From positions 1-5,148 of the forward strand of contig JAHRHW010000331.1 in NCBI GenBank assembly GCA_019100305.1: a stretch of 5,148 nt of DNA, read 5' to 3'. This stretch comes from Candidatus Thiodiazotropha taylori. GTDB taxonomy: Bacteria; Pseudomonadota; Gammaproteobacteria; Chromatiales; Chromatiaceae. Each line of letters opens with the position of its first letter. Position 1 is the stretch's first letter. The notes beneath the pieces are model-generated. The model saw only the letters and a program-made list of their open reading frames with translations. It ran no database searches and was not told the origin of the DNA. Made by a program: the position numbers and the translations under genes. This document shows positions 1 through 5,017 of this stretch, piece by piece.

Positions 1-530
1 CTGGCACGCTGTCGCTCAATCTGAGCATGCGACAACTCCAAAGAAAAGATCTGGTGGAGTTTCTCCTGGCGAGTTTAGAGGGAGCCGATTGTCGTCCCGA
101 ATGGTTGGAAATGGAAATCACCGAAGGTCATGTAATGGAAAATCCGGAAGAGGCCATAAAAGTTCTAAGTAAAATCGATAACATCGGCATCAAGTTGGCA
201 CTGGACGACTTCGGTACAGGCTACTCGTCCCTCTCATATCTAAAGAGACTTCCAATCACCAAACTCAAAATCGACCGCTCATTTATCAAAGACTTGCCTA
301 ATGACACGGAGGATAAAGCGATTTCTAAAGCAGTGATTGCCTTAGCTAAAAGTCTTGACCTGGAAATACTTGCCGAGGGTGTCGAGACCGTAGACCAGAT
401 AGAGTTCTTGGTAGAAAACGGTTGTGTGGTTTTCCAGGGATTCTTCTATTCCAAGCCCATCCCGGTCGGTGAGATGGAGGCTTATTTAGAAAAAAAAACC
501 TGGATAGATGCAGAACCTTCGTTTGTTTGA
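1..530 (+). CDS. EAL-domain cyclic-di-GMP phosphodiesterase, C-terminal part (5' end outside window)
   Basis: EAL domains hydrolyse cyclic di-GMP to linear pGpG and so lower this second messenger. The frame is open to the window edge (first full codon at 3), and the family motif N-L-S-x-R-Q-L straddles the ATG at 27, so that ATG is internal and the gene starts upstream. Numbering from it, I see E-I-T-E (30-33), DDFGTGYSSL (60-69), K81 in KIDRSF, EGVET (117-121) and QGFFYSKP (137-144). These supply the Asn, Glu, Asp-Asp, Lys, Glu and Gln positions expected of an active EAL enzyme. The EAL signature itself lies upstream and cannot be checked. Any N-terminal sensor, GGDEF or receiver domain is also out of view, so no specific gene name is justified. 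The gene is clearly more AT-rich than lptF. It converges on the minus-strand cluster. A run of nine A (490-498) lies near the 3' end. Confidence 0.93.
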   Translation, partial: GTLSLNLSMRQLQRKDLVEFLLASLEGADCRPEWLEMEITEGHVMENPEEAIKVLSKIDNIGIKLALDDFGTGYSSLSYLKRLPITKLKIDRSFIKDLPNDTEDKAISKAVIALAKSLDLEILAEGVETVDQIEFLVENGCVVFQGFFYSKPIPVGEMEAYLEKKTWIDAEPSFV

Positions 531-737
531 TCTCATTCAAACTGCAGAAGTTTGCCAGCCCCAACAGACTGATGGAATAGTGATCAGAACGCTTCTTCCA
601 TTTAACAGCTAATTTCTCCTTCATTTGCAGAGTTAGCAGTCTTATCCCGTAGTGACGATTTCATGCTGATTAGCAACCACTCAAAACTCATACCAAATTG
701 AGAATAACCCCCGGTCCCTGAGAATATAAGCACACTA
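531..737. other. Convergent intergenic region, no gene recognised
   Basis: This stretch separates the stop of the plus-strand EAL gene from the stop of the minus-strand VOC gene. It is AT-rich. Short frames cross it on the minus strand, but they continue into the antisense of the flanking genes and match no family I recognise. A two-way terminator is expected here, yet I find no strong stem followed by a T-run. The best candidates are weak: a 6-bp dyad GTTTGA/TCAAAC (525-530 with 537-542) straddling the EAL stop, a 5-bp dyad CTGAT/ATCAG (569-573 with 583-587), and GCTAA/TTAGC (608-612 with 633-637). Termination may be Rho-dependent. Confidence 0.5.
699..726. repeat. 8-bp direct repeat TGAGAATA, two copies
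   Basis: TGAGAATA occurs at 699-706 and again at 719-726, with starts 20 bp apart and 12 bp of C/G-rich sequence between. It lies just downstream of the VOC stop codon. It could be chance, a pair of protein-binding half sites about two helical turns apart, or a small duplication scar. Nothing in the sequence decides between these. Confidence 0.4.
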
Positions 738-1130
738 TCAGGCAGCAGTATCATTTCGGTTCGCAATCTCCAGAAGATTGCCATCAGGATCACGCAGGTA
801 GATTGAAAGAATTGGCCAATCAGCGCCGGTTCGTTCCACCGGCCCTTCGATGATCTCAACCTGATTCTGCTTCAGATGAGCAGCCACTTCATTCAACGGC
901 ACATCGGTCAGAAAACAGAGATCGGCTGAGCCCGGTGTTGGCAGTGCAGCCTTGGGTTCGAACTCCTTATGCTGTTCGTGCAGATTGATTTTCTGTGATC
1001 CAAACCTGAGGGCTTTTCTGCCACCGGCAAACTCCACCAGCTGCATACCCAATATGCGCGTGTAGAAGTCGCAACTCATTTGGATATCCCTGACGGTCAG
1101 TACCAGATGGTCGAGTTGGATGATTTTCAT
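738..1130 (-). CDS. VOC-superfamily (glyoxalase/dioxygenase fold) metalloprotein
   Basis: This 130-residue protein is a small single-module member of the vicinal oxygen chelate superfamily. Such proteins use paired beta-alpha-beta-beta-beta units, usually as dimers, to hold a divalent metal. The first module opens with LDHLVLTVRD (6-15) and carries a second ligand candidate in INLHE; the second ends in the typical DPDGNLLEI (114-122). Likely metal ligands are H8, H51 and E121. The pattern (GRKALRFG, QKINLHE, PTPGSADLCF, GPVERTGA, RDPDGN) resembles the group often annotated as 'VOC family virulence protein' or, loosely, as glyoxalase or ring-cleaving dioxygenase; this is from memory. The substrate cannot be inferred. 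It is probably cytoplasmic. It is the last gene of the pepA-holC cluster, 51 bp after the acidic protein. The ATG at 1130 begins the conserved first strand, but I see no good ribosome-binding site before it. Confidence 0.88.
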   Translation of the reverse strand: MKIIQLDHLVLTVRDIQMSCDFYTRILGMQLVEFAGGRKALRFGSQKINLHEQHKEFEPKAALPTPGSADLCFLTDVPLNEVAAHLKQNQVEIIEGPVERTGADWPILSIYLRDPDGNLLEIANRNDTAA

Positions 1131-1181
1131 GACCGACAGGCAAGGCTAGTTAAATTGAATCGGGATAGAATCCTTTGGCGC

Positions 1182-1559
1182 TCAATCCTGCTCGGGGTCG
1201 AGTTGTCCCCTTGGGCCGAACTCCATATCAAGGCGCTGGTCGATGCGGTAGCGGATCTTCTGCTCCAGTGTCGTATCCAGTTCATCGTGCAGGGTTCGTG
1301 TAATCTGCTCCCCGGCTTCCTCGATGGCATGTTCGAGTACCTCTGACAGCATCTTGCTCAGATCATCCTGCAGCTGCTTTGCAATCTCGTCACGCATCGC
1401 CAGCAGAACTTCATCGTACTCGGGAATCCCACTATCCTCCGAGGCTTCGGGCAGTTTGGTAAAGGTGTGAAATTCTGAAGCCAGGTCATCAGGTTCGATG
1501 ACATCCTCCAGTAGCGGTATCTCATCATCAACTTCCGGCTTTTTCTCTTCGTCGCTCAT
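1182..1559 (-). CDS. Uncharacterised acidic protein abutting holC (125 aa)
   Basis: I do not recognise a named family. The protein is strikingly acidic: 38 Asp/Glu against 12 Lys/Arg in 125 residues. Residues 1-45 look disordered and contain a short hydrophobic motif, EIPLLEDVIEPDD (13-25). Residues about 50-112 should form a long amphipathic helix or coiled coil (regular L/I/V/M spacing through DEIAKQLQDDLSKML and TTLEQKIRYRIDQRL). There is no signal peptide, membrane segment or cysteine, so a cytoplasmic location is likely. Its ATG follows the holC TAG with no intervening base, and only weak purines precede it, so translational coupling to holC is likely. From memory, a small acidic gene between holC and valS also occurs in pseudomonads, and an I-P-x-L-x-x-V-I/V motif occurs in some DUF2486-type proteins. 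Neither link was checked. A partner role with HolC or the clamp loader is speculation. Confidence 0.8.
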   Translation of the reverse strand: MSDEEKKPEVDDEIPLLEDVIEPDDLASEFHTFTKLPEASEDSGIPEYDEVLLAMRDEIAKQLQDDLSKMLSEVLEHAIEEAGEQITRTLHDELDTTLEQKIRYRIDQRLDMEFGPRGQLDPEQD

Positions 1560-1988
1560 CTATCTGATATCGTGTTTGTTCAACGGATAGCCCCGGTCGC
1601 GGTAGAATTTGAATCTCTCACGACCTGCGCTCACAACCGGAGGCTCCTGGTCGATGATTTCAGCAACCCGCTGGAAGCGGCTAAAAAAGTTTGGTACCTC
1701 TCGACCTAAATTTATCAGCACATCCCGCTCTTCTCCAGCTTCCTGCTGATGACTGATAATCACCGGAGTGACACTGTGATCACAACGTTCAGCAATCCCA
1801 TGAGGTACAAAACTGCCCTGGCGAAAGGTCCAGAGCAGACGTTCCATGTGTCTTGTCTCATCTTCACTTTCAGTATGGATGAGGATACGCCGTCCCTGGT
1901 GATAGATCTTTTCACACAACCGGCAGGTCAAGGTGAAACGATTCCCTCTGGAGCCCTCCTCAAGTACATAAAAGTCAATCTGTGTCAT
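1560..1988 (-). CDS. holC: DNA polymerase III subunit chi
   Basis: HolC (chi) is the accessory subunit of the DNA polymerase III clamp-loader complex. With psi (HolD) it links the clamp loader to single-stranded DNA-binding protein at the fork. At 142 residues it is close to the E. coli length (147). Family landmarks are present in order: an N-terminal beta strand IDFYVLEE (4-11), the CRLCEKIYHQGRRILIHTES segment (22-41), the hallmark LLWTF-RQGSFVPHG (51-64), VLINL (90-94), FFSRFQRVAEIID (101-113), and the C-terminal AGRERFKFYRDRGYPL region (121-136). The ATG at 1988 gives the normal N-terminus. A modest purine stretch, GAGTGGA, lies 8 bp before it; another ATG four bases further upstream is out of frame. 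It sits 43 bp after pepA, the usual gammaproteobacterial order. Its stop touches the start of the next gene. A HolD partner is not encoded in this window. Confidence 0.95.
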   Translation of the reverse strand: MTQIDFYVLEEGSRGNRFTLTCRLCEKIYHQGRRILIHTESEDETRHMERLLWTFRQGSFVPHGIAERCDHSVTPVIISHQQEAGEERDVLINLGREVPNFFSRFQRVAEIIDQEPPVVSAGRERFKFYRDRGYPLNKHDIR

Positions 1989-2031
1989 GCATGCTATCCA
2001 CTCAAGCGCAATCCCTTACTCATGAAAAGAC

Positions 2032-3525
2032 TCATAATCCACATCGCCCCATCAGAAAGCGGGTCAGCAGAGGTACCGGGCGACCCGTTGCTCCCTTTGC
2101 TGCACCTGAACGCCAGGCGGTACCGGCGATATCAAGATGTGCCCATTTGAACTTCTTCGTATAGCGGGAGAGAAAACAGGCTGCGGTGATGGTACCGGCA
2201 CCTTTTCCACCGATATTGGCCATGTCGGCAAAATTGCTGTCGAGCTGCTCCTGGTACTCATCCCAGAGAGGCAGTTGCCAGGCCCGGTCACCACAGGACG
2301 AGCCGGCATCCAGCAGTTCCTCCGCCAGTGCTTCGTTATTTGCCATCAGACCTGAGGCCTGATTGCCCAGAGCAACAATACAGGCACCTGTCAGGGTGGC
2401 GATATCGATAACCGTGGCCGGATTGAAACGCTCACTGTAGGTCAGGGCATCGCACAGGATCAGTCGTCCTTCCGCGTCAGTGTTAAGCACTTCGATGGTC
2501 TGTCCAGACATACTGGTAACCACATCCCCTGGTTTGTTGGCATCCCCATCCGGCAGGTTCTCGGAACTGGGAACCACACCGATGACGTTGATCGGCAGAT
2601 CCATCTCAAGGCAGGCCATCATGGTGCCGAAAACGGATGCGCCACCACACATGTCATACTTCATCTCATCCATCGCCGCCGCCGGCTTGAGAGAGATGCC
2701 ACCGGCATCGAAGGTAAGTCCCTTGCCAACCAGTACTACCGGTTTAGCGTCCGCTTTGCCCCCCTGGTAGTTCATGATAATCAGTTTCGCGGGCTGTCGG
2801 CTGCCCCGGGAGACGGAAAGCAGGGCTCCCATGCCCAGTTTCTCCATCTGCTTCTCTTCCAGCACCTGCACCTTCAGCTTGTCATGGGAGCGGCCCAGCT
2901 TTCTCGCCTGGTCCGCCAGGTATGTGGGGGTGCAGTAGTTGCCGGGCAGATTGCCCAGATCCTTGGTCAATGTGATGCCTTTGGCAATGGCTTTACCCTG
3001 CTGCAGGCCCTTCTGTGCCGTTTTAAGCTGACGTCTGTCAGCGAGCCAGACAGCCAGCCGCTTGAGTGGACGTTGGCGTTTTTTGACCGTGCTTTTGGTC
3101 TCTGAGAACTGATACAGACTCTCTTCACACTGGACAATGGTTTCGCGCACGATCCCAGCCTCGGGGATATTACTCACCGCAACCTCGCACAAACCCCAGA
3201 CAGCCTCGATGGCATGCCCATCATTCAGACTTTTTATGCTGGCTGTGAGGGCCTTCATATAGCGCTTGCGATTTAACTCGGATGCTTTACCCAGTCCGAG
3301 CAGCAGTACCCGTTCCGCTTGAATTCCGGGCACATCATAAAGCATCAACTGCTGACCGCTCTCACCATTCATGTCTCCCCGCTTCAGGATCTCTTTGAGA
3401 TGGCCTTTGCTGGCTTTATCCACGAGCAGTGCTGACGGCGAGAGTTGCCGTTTTGCAAACACCCCCAGAATCAAACAGGCAGTACGTTGTCTGGTCAGGT
3501 CACCGGATTTGATGCTGTATTCCAT
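2032..3525 (-). CDS. pepA: Leucyl aminopeptidase (cytosol aminopeptidase, family M17)
   Basis: PepA removes N-terminal residues, preferentially leucine, from peptides in the cytoplasm. It is normally a two-metal (Zn/Mn) hexamer. Length (497) matches E. coli PepA (503). Residues 1 to about 165 form the variable N-terminal domain and the rest is the catalytic domain. The metal ligands are visible: K268 and D273 in VGKGLTFDAGG, D291 in DMCGG, and D350 and E352 in the signature NTDAEGRL (349-356). The catalytic K280 and R354 are intact. All are shifted by two from the E. coli numbers I know. In E. coli, PepA also binds DNA, acting in carAB regulation and Xer recombination; whether this protein does is unknown. 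The ATG at 3525 gives a standard N-terminus. AAGAGG lies about 11 bp before it, a slightly long spacing. It is the first gene of a minus-strand cluster and is divergent from lptF. Confidence 0.97.
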   Translation of the reverse strand: MEYSIKSGDLTRQRTACLILGVFAKRQLSPSALLVDKASKGHLKEILKRGDMNGESGQQLMLYDVPGIQAERVLLLGLGKASELNRKRYMKALTASIKSLNDGHAIEAVWGLCEVAVSNIPEAGIVRETIVQCEESLYQFSETKSTVKKRQRPLKRLAVWLADRRQLKTAQKGLQQGKAIAKGITLTKDLGNLPGNYCTPTYLADQARKLGRSHDKLKVQVLEEKQMEKLGMGALLSVSRGSRQPAKLIIMNYQGGKADAKPVVLVGKGLTFDAGGISLKPAAAMDEMKYDMCGGASVFGTMMACLEMDLPINVIGVVPSSENLPDGDANKPGDVVTSMSGQTIEVLNTDAEGRLILCDALTYSERFNPATVIDIATLTGACIVALGNQASGLMANNEALAEELLDAGSSCGDRAWQLPLWDEYQEQLDSNFADMANIGGKGAGTITAACFLSRYTKKFKWAHLDIAGTAWRSGAAKGATGRPVPLLTRFLMGRCGL

Positions 3526-3568
3526 GAAGTCAAAGGCCTCTTCTAGTCGTTCTCACTCATTGTGGCAC

Positions 3569-3597
3569 ATATTATGGGAGGCAAGAGATGCCGACAA
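3569..3597 (-). promoter_or_regulatory. Candidate sigma-70 promoter for pepA
   Basis: On the minus strand, TTGTCG (3597 to 3592) and TAATAT (3574 to 3569) are separated by exactly 17 bp; each matches the consensus at four of six positions. An overlapping CATAAT would be a better -10 but leaves only 15 bp. Transcription would start near 3562, giving a leader of roughly 37 bases before the pepA ATG. The -35 hexamer overlaps one arm (CCGACA, 3591-3596) of a spaced dyad whose other arm, TGTCGG, lies at 3623-3628. This might allow repression or activation by a bound protein. The assignment is by eye. Confidence 0.4.
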
Positions 3598-3611
3598 CCT
3601 GAAAATCGAAG

Positions 3612-3641
3612 GGATAGAAATGTGTCGGAAGTGTTCTATCC
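3612..3641. repeat. Perfect 8-bp inverted repeat (GGATAGAA / TTCTATCC)
   Basis: GGATAGAA at 3612-3619 is the exact reverse complement of TTCTATCC at 3634-3641, with 14 bases between. It lies just upstream of the candidate pepA promoter, where an operator or activator site would be expected. There is no T-run after it, so it is not an intrinsic terminator. The TGTCGG arm of a second, 6-bp dyad sits inside its loop. Confidence 0.6.
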
Positions 3642-3686
3642 ATAGGAGGGCGTATTTCAGACAAGATCCTGGAGAATCCGAACCAG

Positions 3687-3718
3687 TTGGCCGATTCCAA
3701 CCGGCAACAATCGGCCAA
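3687..3718. repeat. Perfect 10-bp inverted repeat (TTGGCCGATT / AATCGGCCAA)
   Basis: TTGGCCGATT at 3687-3696 pairs perfectly with AATCGGCCAA at 3709-3718 across a 12-base loop. A competing hairpin, GTTGG (3686-3690) with CCAAC (3697-3701) across six bases, uses part of the same left arm, so the two folds are mutually exclusive if transcribed. No T-run follows on either strand. Possible roles are an operator for a dimeric regulator, a structured leader of the lptF transcript, or part of a small RNA. Confidence 0.65.
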
Positions 3719-3761
3719 GCAGACATCCTGCACTCTCTACTGCCAGTTAAATTCTGTTTCC

Positions 3762-3799
3762 ATTTGCGGACTTAAGCCTGATTTGCGAGGATTTGCGGC
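3762..3799 (+). repeat. Three direct copies of ATTTGCG upstream of lptF
   Basis: ATTTGCG occurs at 3762, 3781 and 3791. The last two form a near-perfect 10-bp tandem (GATTTGCGAG then GATTTGCGGC). Start spacings of 19 and 10 bp are close to whole helical turns, as expected for repeated protein-binding sites on one face of the DNA. The cluster ends 59 bp before the lptF start codon. It could equally be a short local duplication. Confidence 0.5.
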
Positions 3800-3847
3800 G
3801 GAACAGCCTGAATTGAATGAATGATTTCTGAATTAGACACCACCGTT

Positions 3848-3861
3848 GGGAAGTTACGTTG
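3848..3861 (+). promoter_or_regulatory. Ribosome-binding site and TTG start of lptF
   Basis: GGGAAG (3848-3853) lies five bases before a TTG at 3859-3861. There is no in-frame ATG or GTG near the conserved N-terminus (I-D-R-Y-L-L-R-E), so the good spacing decides for TTG as the start. A CTG at 3868 is the only close alternative. Confidence 0.75.
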
Positions 3862-4965
3862 ATCACACTGATCGATCGCTATCTGCTGCGAGAGGTATTG
3901 AAGGCGATGTCGGCGATCCTGCTGGTGTTGACCCTGATCCTATCCAGTAACAGCTTCATCAAGCTGCTCAAGGAGGTTGCCACCGGCGAGCTGCATGCGG
4001 AGCTGTTGGCCCAGGCCCTGGCACTGCAGATGGTGGTCTACTTCTCCCGCCTGATTCCGCCTGCGTTCTTTTTTGCCGTGCTCTATGTGGTGGGCAGAAT
4101 GTATCGGGACAGCGAGATGGTGGCCTTGGAGTCCTGTGGTATCGGCGGTATGCGGATCTACCGCTCTATGGTTCTGGTAGTCATTCCGGTGGCCCTGATC
4201 ACCGGTTGGCTCTCCCTCTATGTCACCCCCTGGGCCGGTCGTCTGAGTGCTGAACTGCTCAGCAGTCAGCAAGGGCAGGCGATGGAGCTGGCCGGGATCA
4301 GTGCCGGCCGCTTCAATGAATACAGCCAGGGAGACCTGGTGCTCTATGTGGAATCCCTGGACAGTGATGAGCGCCGAATGCAGAAGGTCTTCGTACAACA
4401 GCGCCGAGAGGGTGCATTGACCCTGGTGAGCGCGAAACGGGGCTATCAGCGGATCGACAATAGTAGTGGCGACCGTTATCTGGTGCTGGAGGATGGATTG
4501 CGGTATGCCGGTATACCCGGACAGGCCGACTATCAGGTGAGTGAGTTTGATGAGTATGCACTGCTGATCAAGGCCTCATCCGGTGGGGAGGCGAAATTGA
4601 CCCGACGATCCCTCTCCAGTTACGATCTGCTCCACTCGGATTCGATCAAGGACCGGGCTGAATTCCAGGTCCGCCTCTCTCAGGTGCTGGGTTTGCTGGT
4701 GTTTGCCCTGCTGAGCCTTCCTCTGAGTCGGACTCTGCCGAGACAGGGCCCCTTTGGCCGGCTGGTCTTCGCCTTCGTACTCTACACTGTCTACCTGAGC
4801 CTGCAGGGTGCTGCGGAAAACTGGATGATCCACGCCCGCACACCGGAGTGGTTGGGTATCTGGTGGGTTCATCTTAGCCTGGCGATCGTCGGCTTGCTGA
4901 TGCTGTTGCCCGACACGCCGCCGCTTCGCCGATTGCGACGCCGACTGAGGAGTCAGCCGGCATGA
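3859..4965 (+). CDS. lptF: LPS export ABC transporter permease LptF
   Basis: LptF pairs with LptG as the inner-membrane permease of the LptB2FG transporter, which extracts lipopolysaccharide and passes it to LptC and the periplasmic bridge. Length (368) matches E. coli LptF (366). The N-terminus IDRYLLREV is typical. Hydrophobic segments at about 13-33, 56-80, 100-125, 272-292, 300-320 and 332-351 give the six expected membrane helices. Residues about 126-268 form the periplasmic beta-jellyroll domain between helices 3 and 4. Other family features are the cytoplasmic coupling segment MYRDSEMVALESCGIG (81-96) and the PLSRTLPRQGPFGRL loop (288-302). The C-terminus is Arg-rich, consistent with a cytoplasmic tail. 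Start is TTG with a good ribosome-binding site. It is divergent from pepA, the usual arrangement. Its TGA overlaps an ATG by four bases (ATGA), as in an lptF-lptG operon, but LptG sequence does not follow. Confidence 0.96.
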   Translation: MITLIDRYLLREVLKAMSAILLVLTLILSSNSFIKLLKEVATGELHAELLAQALALQMVVYFSRLIPPAFFFAVLYVVGRMYRDSEMVALESCGIGGMRIYRSMVLVVIPVALITGWLSLYVTPWAGRLSAELLSSQQGQAMELAGISAGRFNEYSQGDLVLYVESLDSDERRMQKVFVQQRREGALTLVSAKRGYQRIDNSSGDRYLVLEDGLRYAGIPGQADYQVSEFDEYALLIKASSGGEAKLTRRSLSSYDLLHSDSIKDRAEFQVRLSQVLGLLVFALLSLPLSRTLPRQGPFGRLVFAFVLYTVYLSLQGAAENWMIHARTPEWLGIWWVHLSLAIVGLLMLLPDTPPLRRLRRRLRSQPA

Positions 4966-5012
4966 TCCCAGATTCCGCAGTTGACCACTCCATTCTGTTG
5001 CTAAGTCGTTAA
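4962..5012 (+). other. Short frame at the expected lptG start (possible lptG remnant)
   Basis: The ATG at 4962 overlaps the lptF stop in the ATGA pattern typical of lptF-lptG coupling. It reads only 16 codons (MIPDSAVDHSILLLSR) before TAA at 5010-5012. LptG normally begins with a short Met-containing lead, then a D-R-Y motif and a first membrane helix, and this peptide has neither. It may be the original lptG start followed by inserted or rearranged DNA, or simply a chance frame. A functional role for the peptide is not supported. Confidence 0.35.
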
Positions 5013-5017
5013 ATGAG

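Larger units (their letters stand above)
3526..3858. promoter_or_regulatory. Divergent pepA/lptF intergenic region
   Basis: These 333 bases separate the two divergent starts and hold no confidently coding gene. They contain a candidate pepA promoter near the pepA end, an 8-bp and a 10-bp perfect inverted repeat in the middle, three ATTTGCG copies nearer lptF, and a clear lptF ribosome-binding site. I could not assign a sigma-70 promoter to lptF: TTGCGG (3793-3798) could be a -35 element, but no convincing -10 hexamer follows at 16-18 bp. A frame of 51 codons with its own ATG (3620-3775) also crosses the region and is discussed as a doubtful finding. Confidence 0.7.

Noticed and set aside
525..542. 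GTTTGA/TCAAAC dyad at the EAL stop as a terminator
   Set aside because: The stem is only 6 bp and AT-rich, the left arm overlaps the stop codon, and no T-run follows.
346..859. Two overlapping minus-strand frames (346-624 and 602-859) covering the 531-737 spacer
   Set aside because: They run antisense to the EAL gene and out of frame across the VOC gene, match no family I know, and show no conserved motif; treated as shadows.
1749..2164. Plus-strand frames opposite holC and the 3' end of pepA
   Set aside because: They lie antisense to well-supported genes and have no independent ribosome-binding site or recognisable motif.
3371..3775. 134-codon plus-strand frame from inside pepA into the spacer
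   Set aside because: Its first part is antisense to the certain pepA coding sequence. Only the 51-codon part starting at 3620 deserved mention, and that is doubtful.
3861..3877. Three GATC sites at the start of lptF as a Dam-methylation switch
   Set aside because: The GATCs fall in codons for conserved or common residues (I, D, R) and the cluster is small; codon choice is enough to explain it.
3940..4872. Several minus-strand frames opposite lptF
   Set aside because: They are open because of the GC-rich codon pattern of lptF; their proteins are low-complexity (His/Gln/Pro rich) shadows.
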